Shown: one piece after another, positions 44,351-55,029 of the stretch | How the letters are laid out: each line of letters begins with the position of its first letter | Numbering within the stretch: position 1 is the first letter of the stretch | Assembly (NCBI GenBank): GCA_036426205.1 | Contig: WSYH01000651.1 | Location: forward strand, 62,001-126,000 | From: Ascaphus truei | Taxonomy: Eukaryota > Chordata > Amphibia > Anura > Ascaphidae | Direction of reading: 5' to 3' | DNA length: 64,000 nt | Notes under the pieces: generated by a model | What the model saw: only the letters and a program-made list of their open reading frames with translations | Told to the model about the DNA's origin: nothing | Database searches by the model: none | Translations under genes and position numbers: made by a program

Positions 44351-45469
44351 TGTCGCCTTTTATAACAAAATACAGTGTTTTTTAGAACATACAGTACTGT
44401 ACAGTAAGTAATGGTTAGTTAATTACTGTAGTAAACACAAGAAATTAGCGTTTCAACAAGGTTCCATGAGGCATACTGTAACGCATGCGCATTGAATCAA
44501 AACAGTATTAAAACAATGCATACTCTACAGGTATAGAATACACATACAGTAATGCATACTGTAGAAGAAATACATACTTTTTATTTTTGGGGTTTATTAT
44601 ACAGTATGTAAAAAAGTATTGTACACTGTATGAAAACAACAGCATACTGTTTAAGGTTTTCTATAAAGCTCACAGTTATTCTATCCTAATCAATAAAAAT
44701 GGCACTGCCACTAAATTCAGCAATGTGCAAGCATCGTTACAAAACGTGATTCTGTAGTATCCATCGAAATCCCTCCATTTGCTGTTCTCCGCCTGATGAC
44801 AAAGTTTATTTTCTGAGGAAAAATAAAAGTTTTACTGGTACCGTACTATATTACCGTGTTATATTTTTCCGTTATTGCTGCTGATTAGATTGTTCTATTG
44901 TTCAAAATTTATACCATAATGTACCATATACCATAATGTTTTAACTAAAAAAAAAAAAAAAAAAATTGAATATTATTTAAATAGTTTCATTGTTTCATTG
45001 TCGAGAAGTCAGGGAGCAAGACACCAGGATAAACATGAAAGGAAAAAAACATAACACAAATAATAGTGCAATACTGTATGATTGAGGGATGGTAAAACTA
45101 AAATGGGTACATGGAAGGTGGACAAAAATGAAAATTGCTACACAGATGGATAAAATAACAAATGGGTTTAGTAGGTAAACATCATGGAGCACACAGATGC
45201 AGTGGGAACTTACAAGAAAGCCCCAGAAATCAGGCAATGGAAATAGAGCACAGTCAGTGTCCGTTGTGGGAGGTAAAAAATCTGTGAGTGGTGAAACTGC
45301 TGCAGTTAGAACAAATAATAGAACTAAATAACCATAAGCAAAGCGATTGATTACATGCTTGACTGTGCATTGATATTTCAAAAAAAGAATAAAATACGGC
45401 AGCTGTACTCACCATAGACTTTGCCAATCGGTTGGCGCCGAGCACCTGCCACAACTCCCGTATTATTGA
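44351..45469. other. non-coding part of the putative composite transposon
   Basis: Dense in TACAGTA/TACTGTA words (e.g. ACATACAGTACTGTACAGTA at 44389). Possible downstream exon signals on the minus strand (donor CTATG/GTGAGT at about 45413; acceptor TTTTTCCTCAG at about 44817) join open sequence, but no domain is recognisable. Confidence 0.4.
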
Positions 45470-45591
45470 TTATACACCTGTAGTTGACAGCTGATTAAGC
45501 TGTAAATCTTTTTGGTACATGCAAGCTTGCTGGTATCTGTACGTGAAATCCTGCTCAGGCTGCAGGTATCCAGGCAGGGACAGATTGCAAG

Positions 45592-45897
45592 GGAAACAAA
45601 AGAAACAGCGCACAACGCCAAATAGTGAAGCAAGTAATGCTATATATTAGTAATTACAGGGTAATAAATCTGCGTACATCAAAACAGTGGAATAGGTGCA
45701 TTTAGTGTGTTGCACACAAGTTACCACTCAGCAACTGTTGTCAGAAGAGTCTGCAGCTTGCTTCTCTCAGCGGGGGCGCTACGTTGGTTCAGGAGCAGGA
45801 TTAATGTCCAAAACCCCTCATCCAGCAGTACATCGCTCCCAAGGGGATTTCCCTTTACAGCTACCATGCTCCGTTGCAGGTATTGGTGCTTGGTGGG
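45592..45897. repeat. PLE inverted arm, left (306 bp)
   Basis: Reverse-complementary to 47089-47387. It begins GGAAACAAAAGAAACAGCG next to the target duplication and ends GGTATTGGTGCTTGGTGGG. Most differences are single bases. Confidence 0.95.
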
Positions 45898-46341
45898 CAA
45901 TTATATTTGTGGTAAGTGTAGTATTTGTAAGTACCAACATCCTGACAAAAATACATTTAATTCTAAAAACACACAAGAAGTTTTTAATATTGATGACTTT
46001 ATTTTATGTACATCTACACACATTGTTTACTTATTGGAATGTGCGTGTGGATATCAGTATGTAGGCAGAACCAAACGCAGCCTTAAAGTTCGTATCCAGG
46101 AACACGTCAGAAATATAAAAAACGGTTTGAAAAACACAGTGTTTCCAGACACTTTTTATTACACCACAACAAAGATCCGTCCAGTCTCACTTTTAAGGGG
46201 ATTCAGTTTAATCCTGTAAATAGAAGAGGTGGGGACAGAGTTAAAACACTATCATCTAAGGAGACATATTGGATACACAAGTTAGATACTATGTCCCCTA
46301 AGGGGTTAAATGAGGATGTTGACATCTGGGCACTTTATTAA
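45880..46341 (+). pseudogene. PLE GIY-YIG endonuclease domain
   Basis: C-terminal part of a PLE protein: a CGKCSICKYQ metal-binding-like cluster (CX2CX2C), then the GIY-YIG core THIVYLLECACGYQYVGRT and LKVRIQEHVRNI (to about 46118). A run of five A at 46130-46134 carries a one-base deletion. In the next frame the protein continues SLTFKGIQFNPVNRRGGDR, SKETYWIHKLDTMSPKGLNE and DVDIWALY with a stop at about 46339-46341, the normal PLE C-terminus. The RT part is missing (5' truncation). Confidence 0.85.
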
Positions 46342-46751
46342 GAGGAATTTTTATTTTAAAAAATTTCTAGCCCCCTTCTCCACTTAAACCCAAGGGATAT
46401 CACTGATCTATGTATCTCTGTTTTCCCTGCTCTGTTCTATTGTCTATACGTATTTATATTGTTACTTTTAGTTGCATCTTTTATATGATACTATCTATTT
46501 TAGTACTAATATTGTGTTTCTTTTATTCCAGCATGCTTTTAATTATTTATGCTAGGTTTAGCTTATATGTTTATAAAATCTTTTTATTATGTATGTAGTT
46601 AATAAAGTTGTTGTTTTAAAAGTAATGATTTCATCTTCCCTATCACTTTAACCATTACCTAGTCTAGATGATTGGTCCCTTTTTAATTATTTGACCAATG
46701 AGACATCTTTGTTAGGTACTTAAGACCTCTGGGTAATGGCTAAATTATTCC

Positions 46752-46788
46752 CTGAAGAAGTAGTTTATTCTACGAAACATGTTGGATG
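46752..46788 (+). ncRNA. hammerhead-ribozyme-like motif in the PLE terminus
   Basis: CTGAAGA (fits the CUGANGA box), A, GTAG-TTTATT-CTAC, GAAACATGTTGG. Hammerhead ribozymes are established components of PLE terminal repeats. The extra A between box and stem II and the unclear cleavage triplet leave activity uncertain. Confidence 0.55.
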
Positions 46789-47088
46789 ATTTTTATCTAG
46801 TGCCTTAATATTGCCATTGCCTCCATTGGCTTCACCCTGCTAGTATTACTCCCGGTGGTAATTTTGGGCATATGAGAGACTTTGAGAGACTTTGAGAGAC
46901 TTTGACTGCCTCCCTGCCGGTTCTCTCGCTGCTGCGGAGACTGTGACGTCATCACGCAGTATCCCATGACGGAGCGACAACGTGGCACGCCGAGTGTACC
47001 CTTGCAGAGCTGAGGTCTCACCCCCGTACAGTGGATCTGCTCGCTGAGCTACACGAGCTGCACCAGACGGCTTGGAAGCGCGAGCGGT

Positions 47089-47387
47089 CCCACCAAGCAC
47101 CAATACCTGCAACGGAGCGTGGTTGCTGTAAAGGGAAATCCCCTTGGGAGCGATGTACAGCTGGATGAGGGGTTTTGGACATTAATCCTGCTCCTGAACC
47201 AACCCCCGCTGAGAGAAGCAAGCTGCAGACTCTTCTGACAACAGTTGCTGAGTGGTAACTTGTGTGCAACACACTAAATGCACCTATTCCACTGTTTTGA
47301 TGTACGCAGATTTATTACCCTGTAATTACTAATATATAGCATTACTTGCTTCACTATTTGGCGTTGTGCGCTGTTTCTTTTGTTTCC
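47089..47387. repeat. PLE inverted arm, right (299 bp)
   Basis: Partner of 45592-45897, in the sense orientation of the element. It contains GGAAATCCCCTTGGGAGCG. Confidence 0.95.
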
Positions 47388-48186
47388 ATTTCTTAGAGTG
47401 TGGGGGGTGCTGAGCCACCCCCTGTGTTTATAGCAGCAGACGCCTCTACAAATACACGGTTATGTGATATAATTTCTTCATATATACACCCTCACTGTGG
47501 TTATTGTGATTTATTTCTTGGTCACTTATTTATGTGGTTTAGTCACTGCACTATATTTATATTCTAAATTCTGGGTTAGATAGTAGCGCACAGTATTTTC
47601 TCTGTTTTTTACAGATTGCAAGGGTTGCCGGTCAGCAGGTTTTCACTGACGGTTGGACCGTTATTGGAAGCCGGTGCTGGCGCTGACACATTGCTTGCCT
47701 GGGACTGACGATTCTTAGTTGGTTTCACCATGACCTTTCGCATTTTGAAGTCTCCATGATCAAAGACACTGGAAAAATCTGGCACAACACACCAATACCC
47801 TCCTCTAACTCCAGGTGCAGGATCAAAAAAACACGGATCGATACATAACTTTTTCCTTATTGCACGCTTCCTCACACGAGCATCTGGTGAAATTTGTAAA
47901 AGTCATACTTTTCGATAAAATATTGATACATTTGACCAACTGTGGCCATCTTATCATCTGCTGCATTAATTGCGGACCATATTAAATAAGTGTACGTTAT
48001 TTCGGGCTTTTTGAACACGTACTGCGGTGGTGTACTCATTTCAGAACTCTCTGAACAATAGAACACCAGACACTGTGCATTGAGTTTTTAATATGAAATG
48101 CCTACATTGAAACAGTATTGTAACTTCTTCAGTACCAAGGTCAATTCACAATGGACCACTGTGGTATTTTTTAAACACCTGCAAGT

Positions 48187-48400
48187 CGACACATTACTGA
48201 AGCACATATACAGTACTGTAGTGTACACATTAGAATTCATTACAATTCATGAATATCTGCCACCTGGCGGATACGAGAAGAATTGCACCCAATTAAATCC
48301 GAACCATTATCATTAAACAGATCAATCGCGGGTGACGGCGGCATGAATACGGCATGAATGTGGCATGAACGCGGTGAAGCGTGTGGTATTCTGAAAAAGC
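48187..48400. repeat. diverged relative of the Tc1-type miniature element
   Basis: CGACACATTACTGAAGC (48188) resembles the CGACACACTTTATTCGAGC end. CATTACAATTCATGAAT, TCTGCCACCTGGCGGATAC and AACCATTATCATTAAACAGA match the interior of 39723-40121 and 55528-55924. The far end is not recognisable. It could be a decayed miniature or the right subterminal part of the composite transposon. Confidence 0.55.
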
Positions 48401-48640
48401 CACCGCAAAATAACCGAGAAGTGTTAAAATAAAAGCTGTCACGGCTGTATTCTTCACCTTGTGACAGCACTGAGCTGTGAGATGAGATAAATACTTTACA
48501 CCCATTGAGTAAATTGTAAGTCATTGCAGAGAAGCATCTATCTGTACGTACAGCAATGCGTCTCTGCCCCATTCAGTACTTGAAGGTTTAATTAATTCAT
48601 AGGAGTCTCTGAGTCACATACAAATATAGGATAAGTATCT
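48401..48640. other. no gene; small hairpin
   Basis: A hairpin GCAGAGAAGCAT / ATGCGTCTCTGC lies at 48526-48567. Confidence 0.4.
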
Positions 48641-48642
48641 AT

Positions 48643-48965
48643 ATACACTCAGTCATCCACCCACCCAGTCACCCACCCAGTAGTCACCCACCCACCCAGT
48701 CACTCATTTACCCAACCAGGCAGTCAGTCACCCACCCACCTACTCTGGCAGTCAGGCCCCCACCCAGTTAATCAGTTACCCACCCAGGCAATCACCCACC
48801 CAGGCAGTCAGCCACCCACCCATCTAGGCAGTCAGTCATCAACTCACCTAGGCAGTCAGTCACCCACCCATTTTTAACCCCCTCCCAGGCCCATACTTAA
48901 CCCCCCCCCCCAGGCCCATACTTAACCCCCCCCCCCCCAGGCCCACACTGAACCCCCCCCCCCCG
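48643..48965. repeat. CACCCAGTCA-type minisatellite and poly-C blocks
   Basis: Irregular CACCCACCCAGGCAGTCA units followed by three CAGGCCCATACTTAACCCC units with C runs of 11-14 bases. Confidence 0.9.
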
Positions 48966-49197
48966 ACCTTTTGTCACATTGGATGTAGCATTGGGTATCT
49001 TTGTCTTTTGTTGAAAATATAAAAATAAACGGATTGTAATTTAATGCTTTTTTTTCCGTATTACACCAGGAAGAAAACAGTTAAGTAAAAGTTGCCTGCT
49101 AAAATGTTTTTTTTTCACGGTATGGGTTCGGGGGGCGGAGGGGGGCCCTGCTCCTTTCATTTGTCCTGGGCCCCATGATTTCTGTTGGTGGCCCTAA
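48966..49197. repeat. GC-rich dispersed repeat, end
   Basis: GTCCTGGGCCCCATGATTTC and TTGGTGGCCCT are the inverse of the start of the repeat at 29293. Confidence 0.7.
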
Positions 49198-49574
49198 GTA
49201 CAGAAGATGTACAGAAGGTGCAGGCACAAACAAAGAGCTCTTATAATCAGTAGTATACTTTAGCAGGCCTCTCTTCACAAATACTTTGGTACCTTTGTCA
49301 GTAATGAAGAATCCCTATTTAGTTACTCACAACTCCTATAGTCTGGTAGACTGCTGATCCACTTTCAGCTCCACTAGGGGAGCCTGTCTGATACCTAGTC
49401 AGTGAGATCCCCTTAGTTGTCCGCCTCAGGGCCTGGTTATCAGGTTGCAGCAGCTCTCAGAGACAGAGCTGTTCTCTCCCGGGTCTCTTTAACTCTTCTC
49501 TCTCCTCATGCTCTTCTCTATTCCCCTCCAGTTCCTGGTTCACTGACCTCTCTACCTTTGCACTCCTATCCCCT
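49198..49574. other. no gene recognised
   Basis: No supported feature. Confidence 0.45.
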
Positions 49575-49745
49575 CATTGTATTGTATTGTATTGTATGTC
49601 TTTATTTATATAGCGCCAAAAGTGTACTCAGCGCTTCACAAAGAATACAGTACAGGGAATTATAATTATACAATAAGTGCAGCAAAATCAGACAATAGGA
49701 AAGGAAATCCCTGTCCCGAAGAGCTTACAATCTAAGGGGTTTAAT
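49575..49745. repeat. dispersed repeat with TATATAGCGCC and GAGCTTACAATCTAA
   Basis: TTTATTTATATAGCGCCAAA, CGCTTCACAAAG and GAGCTTACAATCTAAGG form a pattern I recognise as a common dispersed repeat in amphibian and fish DNA. A shorter copy lies at 52180-52240 (TATTTATTTAGCGCCAAC). A (TTGTA)n run precedes it. Confidence 0.6.
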
Positions 49746-52700
49746 GGGAAACTTACAGAGACAGCAGTGAGCTAGTAAGTGCTGTAGATGGCAGTGCTTT
49801 GTCACAATGGGTGGTAAGAGTGACTGAATGTGGGACATTAGCCATGAGGGCAGGCTATTGGGATGCTTGATTTGTGGGGTAAAATTTAAGGAAGGTCAGT
49901 GTTAAATGAAAAGGTTAACACCATTTACAGGGGAAGAGGTGACAGGGAGGCATGAGTGAGATCAGGTGTGTATGTCTGGCTTCAGGCTTAGGGAAGATCC
50001 CCAGCAGCAGGAAGGAGTAGATAGAGGGTGTGAATAGAGGATTTGTGTGGATGTTTTCTATTGAGGGGTAAATAAGTTGTTGGGAAAGATGTGTATAAAT
50101 AATTGTGCAGTGGGGAGTTGAGATGTTGTAGAGAAGAGAAATGCTCACAGGAGTGAGGAAACAGTAAACAGATAAAGAAATAGGGAGGGCATAGTGAGAT
50201 GCAGGAGGAGAGAGTTCTAAGGTACTGGAGGATAAAAGTGTACAAATAAATCACAGATGTTAAAAGTTAATGTCTCACAGTGGCAACCTTGTAATGCAGA
50301 GTCCAGATCTTCCTCCAATCTTCACCTCCAATGTCAACTCCAAAATTAACTCTTTTAGACACTTTTGATGTACACTTATGATGTGACGTTTTGATGTTAC
50401 ACTGCCTTATGGCTAAACAGCCATGCTACAGTGACTTAAGTACCCTATTCACATGCATTTGACTAACACTTAAGGGAGGGGTTTGTCTAATTAACTTAGA
50501 CTTACAAAATAGTTAATTAGATTATAATTTCTCTCTCAATTGATAGGAATCAGCTCACAAACATACCCCAAAAGCCAATTAAATCTGAATTTCTCTGGTT
50601 GGTAGAATGCAGCTCAATGACACATACCCCAAAAGCCAATTAAATCTCATTGGCTATCCTGTCATGTGTCCCTGTTCCAGAAGCAGGAGCTTCTGTGAGT
50701 GAAAGTCCATCTGCTGCTGCTTTGTCATTGGTTCCTTCCCAGCAGTACACACCAAAGAGGAACATAGCCAGAGGGCAGCATGTACAGATAGCCGTATCTT
50801 CAGAAATATCCCTTTGCTGGTCTGTTTAAATAAAATACTGTAAGCTATCTCCCCCATGCTGCTGCTGCTGGTGTGTCCTATCAAGAAATAAAATAAATTC
50901 CTATCAAGAAATAAAATAAATGTTGTGTCCTAATAAGAAAAGAGAAGCAAAGTCAGCTATCTTGATCTCTTGGTGGATTATAAAGCATTCTCATGAGCAG
51001 ATTTATCACCACCTTTGGTAGTTGAAGCACCTTTTTCTAAAACGGCACCATGTTTCCAGAATGACATCATGCTCACACTATGAGATGCAGACATCCTCAA
51101 AAGAACCTAACATTTTGTTACTTTTTTTTATCAGTTAAAAGCAGATACAGCAAAATACAACCACTCCATCAAAAGTAAAAACTTGACAACATATACAGGC
51201 TGTAAACTAAGTATATAAACCTACTGCATTACAAAGATCAACCATAATATAGTGAAAAAGATTTTTACAAATATATATAAAACATTATTTTTAACAATAT
51301 AATTATCTCATTACTCAAAATTCATTAGTATCAAAGGCAACACCATCTAGAAGTACTAGATCATAAAATTGACAACGTTTTGGATTTGCATACAACATTT
51401 ACAAATGTGCTTATTGCATTTGAACATACCAAAAAATCTAGTTAACATTTTGAAAGATAGTCAAGGGGAGGAAAGAAGCTGACGGCAATAAATGCAGCCA
51501 ATATCAATATTTTTCAATGAATAAACATACATTTCTATTTGTAAGAATTAATATCTAAACCTAAAATGGGCAAATATTTAGTAATTTCAAATTGTTCTAA
51601 ACTCTACACTGTAATCAGTAATACATTTGATGGAAGAGCTCGTCTCTGTTTGGAAATAGTTTTTTTATTAATCTTAAATAGTTGAATTTGCTTAATTTTA
51701 CCAAGGTTCTTTTTTTGTTAACATCTTTATGATCACAAGAAATTGGGCTTGCATGCATAAACTTCGATTTAGGTCATCAGATGAAAGTTCCATATGGGAC
51801 CTGAAGCATTGCCCACTCCATTGGTACTTCAAATAAATTGAAGTTACTATCTTAAGAATACTGTGAGTATAGCTCTACTTTGTATCTCCTATTGAAGATT
51901 TCTTTTTCTACTTCAGTTTCTATCGGACACACATACAGACTTGTCCTCACCGAAGCTTTGGTCTAATTTTTTCTGTCTTAATAAGCTTTTTTAAGCATCC
52001 GTTTGAGGTAACCATAATCTTTGCGTTTCTGGCACAACTACTATACTTGTAAGTTAAATGTATCTCAATCTAAAAAATGTCACCATATTCTAAGAAACTG
52101 TCTGACAGGGAGCCCCTAAACTAAAGAGTGGAGGTGGTAGCTTTCTGCCCAAAGCAAACTATTTCTAGCATGCAGTTTGTATAATTGTATTTATTTAGCG
52201 CCAACAATGTAGGCAGTGCCATACAAAATTATAATACAAGGTAAAAACATTACAAAAAATGGGGATAAGTATCAGAAGTTGCTTCCTCCATTCTCAAAAA
52301 GACACAAGATTTTTTTTTAAAGAACTTGTTATTCAACTCTTACAAATAAGTTAAGATCAAAAAAATCAACTTTGGTACTATTACATTTACAAGCAAATCT
52401 TAAATGTAACTTTCATGGGCAGAGAAAGCAGTTGACTACTCAAGAGATTTGCAAAGCAACCACATCAATTCATACCTTTCAAGGTATTAGAGACTTTATC
52501 AGCAAGCTGCTGTAGATTTAGAATTAAAGTTCTCCAGGAAGTTATTATCAGTTTTAGGGGCCTATTCTAGTAGCTTCGATAAGTGAGTTATCGACAGCTT
52601 TGAGCACTTCCCGGCAAGTTTGCATGTGTAGCTATTCAGAAAGCTCTGATAACATGGAAACTTGCTTGAAACCTGCTTCTTCCTGAACGATAGCACTCCC

Positions 52701-52985
52701 ACTCACACAAACCAACCGGAAATAAAACTCGCATGTTTTGAGTAATCTAGCTATTCAGGTAGCTCTGAGCTTCACATTGCGGCTGTATCTCGCAGGTTCT
52801 AATCTCGTCACCTAAAGGGTGGCAAGATGGGATCCGCGATGTGACTCCGATGGAGGAAAAACTAACCTTTATTACATCGGATTAAAGCCCGGTGTCTCTG
52901 GAGCTGACACGCCTTAATATCAGACCCTCTGCTTCAATCTTTTGTAATAAAAATACATTTACAGGCAGCTTCATTACCTTGTGGT
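49746..52985. other. 3.2-kb stretch without recognisable gene
   Basis: AT-rich sequence. Short imperfect duplication at 50530-50655 (CCCCAAAAGCCAATTAAATC twice). 52180-52240 is a short TAGCGCC-type repeat. 52556 begins TAGGGGCCTATTCTAGTAGC, a likely miniature-element end, and 52865-52990 shares TTATTACATCGGATT...GCCCGGTGTCTC with 27735. No frame shows a domain. Confidence 0.55.
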
Positions 52986-53336
52986 ATGGAAAATAGCTGA
53001 AGCGCTCAAATGCAGGTATATCTCAAAATGATAATAAGCCAGACCACTGTACCAGGGTACTAACAATTGATATAGTACCTATTGTGTCATATAATGGGTA
53101 CTATCCTCCTGAAGACAGGTGGTGTGTGGTGCAACCCACTCACCATATGTCTCATTGGCAGGTTCCCCTGAAAAATATGCAAATACTCACATCCTGGTAG
53201 GGCAGGCAGGCAGGCTGTGCAGCTACTCAATGCAATACAGGGAAAAGGGAGACCAAAAAGCGCACCAGCACAAACGGAGCAGGAAGAAACCAGAACAAAA
53301 AAATGATTAAAAGGGCACTTTAATGTGGCAAAAGAC
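52986..53336. repeat. 350-bp dispersed repeat, copy A
   Basis: GGAAAATAGCTGAAGCGCTC ... AAAGGGCACTTTAATGTG, repeated at 59389-59735 in the same orientation with few changes. Confidence 0.9.
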
Positions 53337-54045
53337 CTTGGCAGCTAACCGCTGTCCGTTTTTTGCGGGGTAGAGGGTGGTGGGTGAAGTTTGTATTTTC
53401 ACAGGGTAGGTGTTTAGGCCTACTGGGAGGGTTGCAGGAGGAGTTATTAGTTCTAAGGTAATGAAGGGGGTAAACCCCTCCTGCTACCCGTATGTTAGGG
53501 TTAAACACCCACCACAGACCAAATACCACCTTCACCCACCCCCTCAAGCCCCAATAAACATTAAAATACAATAAAACAACCAATACTATCCAATACACCC
53601 ATTGATTGCCAGTGTGGTTACCTATGCCCACAAAGGGATCAAAGATAACCCCAATGGCAATGAATGGGCACCCTATTACCCAAGCCCTCTTCTGACAAAA
53701 CACAGTACAGTAATTGGCAAAATCCCTAGTATCCAGATCTGGTTAATAGCGCATTTGCACATTTAAAAATAAAACATTACCCAGGCAGCGTATAGTAAAT
53801 TAAAGTTATACGTATCCCTGCCAGGATTAAGGCTGCCCTCATCCTCAACCTTCATCCTCATCCTCATCATCTTCCATGGGCAGCAGCATTCAAATTTAAA
53901 AACAAACTACTTAACACGATCCCTTTAATTATCTTATTGGTTAATAACCGCTATAGTAATTAGGGGTTAACCCCACCAACTACCCATGCGGGAGGCCTAA
54001 CCAGGGCAACTACACCATCCCCCCACTCCCTCATCACCACACATA
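53337..54045. repeat. dispersed foldback-family repeat, copy 3
   Basis: CACCCACCCCCTCAAGCCCC, CAATAAACATTAAAATACAA and CAGTACAGTAATTGGC match the 8.1-kb copy. It continues after the nested miniature at 54046-54295. Confidence 0.75.
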
Positions 54046-54295
54046 CTGTCCCGGCCAGCTTTATTCTAAAGCTTGCCGGGTTAAATGCGGGCTAAACGTG
54101 GGGCTTTTCCCCGATTTGAATCGGAGTTTCCCGCGCGGCGGCCGCTTCAAAAGATATCTGCTAATGGCGCTTATCATTGAAAGCGCCCGAGGCACGGGAA
54201 AACCGGCCAAAAACGGCCGAAGATAGCCGCGCGCCATCCGCGGGTTAAAAATACCCGCGGAGGCAGCCGCTTTAGATTAAAGCTGGCCGCCACTG
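54046..54295. mobile_element. Tc1/mariner-type miniature element, second subfamily
   Basis: TA flanks at 54044-54045 and 54296-54297. Ends CTGTCCCGGCCAGCTTTATT... and the reverse complement CAGTGGCGGCCAGCTTTAAT... are inverted repeats of about 27 bp (both continue CTAAAGC). 250 bp, GC-rich, with nested palindromes (CCGCGGGT / ACCCGCGG). Confidence 0.9.
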
Positions 54296-54604
54296 TACAA
54301 ATGGCAAAAGCACTAATAGCCAAAAATGGCACGTTTGTCCATTTGTTTTCAAGACAAAATAAAGAAAGAATAAAATAACATTTACATAAGAATACAATAC
54401 ATTACATAGTAGCCAATAAACCCATTGATTGTCACTGTGGAAAACCATGCCCACCAAACAACCACCAAATGAAATACATGATATTTAAATAAAAACAAAC
54501 ATTCGTTAAAAAATGCATTGATTTTCAATGTGCTTAGCTGTACCCTGAGAGGGGAATAGATAAACACATTGGCAGTCAATGGGCATCCTAAAAAATTAAA
54601 AAAA

Positions 54605-54710
54605 AGTTGTGTGTCCTCAGCACACGAATTGTATGTGAAACTTCTTTGTGTTTTGTCACGGTTTTGTCACAGAAATTGTATTTGTGATGGTGATGTTTTT
54701 AATTCAATGA
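54605..54710. repeat. left half of the 2.5-kb-type foldback element
   Basis: GTGAAACTTCTTTGTGTTTT, GTCACAGAAATTGTATTTGT and GTGATGTTTTT match the left arm at 2511-2590. The matching right arm is at 59236-59320, so the L2 unit between them probably landed in the loop. Confidence 0.65.
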
Positions 54711-55029
54711 AAGATTTGAGAGTATAATTTATTTGATTTATTTTGGTGTTGAAATTTCCCTACTATCACTTTGAATGCATGATATAATTGACTTATGATA
54801 ACTAAAGTAAGATTCATATATTTTGGATAGTAAAGTATCCAAATGCCTTTACTCTCAAACGTCTTTAATTCAATGTTATTGAATTGATATATAAGTTAGT
54901 ATGTTTGAATGTAAAAAGTATTTTTTTTTTTCCTCATAACTCTGTGCTGTTAATTGACCAAATGGAACAAGCTGACTGATTGGGGAGGATCATGTGACTT
55001 TTTTTTGTGTATAACACTAACACCTTTGC
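54711..55029. other. no gene recognised; AT-rich
   Basis: Spacer before the probable L2 5' end. Confidence 0.4.

Larger units (their letters stand above)
45594..47610 (+). mobile_element. Penelope-like element insertion, 5'-truncated
   Basis: A 2017-bp insertion flanked by a perfect 14-bp target duplication ACAGATTGCAAGGG (45580-45593 and 47611-47624). Internal order: inverted terminal piece, GIY-YIG coding end, 3' region with AATAAA (46600), hammerhead-like motif, then the same terminal piece in direct orientation and a tail. The inverted terminal copy in front of a truncated body is typical of PLEs. Confidence 0.9.
45470..48039 (-). pseudogene. forkhead-domain protein gene, split by a PLE insertion
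   Basis: From ATG 48037-48039 the frame reads MSTPPQYVF then a forkhead winged helix: KPEITYTYLIWSAINAADDK aligns without gaps to the KPPYSYIxLIxxAI start of the family, YQYFIEKYDFY covers helix 2, RAIRKKLCIDPCF matches the NSIRHNLSLNxCF recognition helix, and GGYWCV and SSVFDHGDF match the wing. The key Asn and His of the recognition helix are replaced by Arg and Lys. A one-base deletion at about 47894-47898 shifts the frame. At 47611-47624 a PLE (45594-47610) interrupts the gene; past it the same frame continues from 45579 to TAA 45470-45472. With one base restored and the insertion removed the gene would be 180 codons including stop. Origin (host FOX gene or transposon cargo) is unresolved. 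Confidence 0.75.

Noticed and set aside
44995..45381. 128-codon hydrophobic minus-strand frame resembling a membrane protein
   Set aside because: It lies in AT-rich spacer downstream of the forkhead gene, shows no family motif, and its composition alone explains the hydrophobicity.
45377..45454. Extra downstream exon of the forkhead gene (WQVLGANRLAKSM followed by a donor-like GTGAGT)
   Set aside because: It is preceded by an in-frame stop and lacks a convincing acceptor; left as a note only.
39690..48640. Complete terminal inverted repeats of the putative composite transposon
   Set aside because: I looked for matching ends at about 39.48-39.72 and 48.2-48.6 kb. Only subterminal similarity to the miniature family was found, so no boundaries are claimed.
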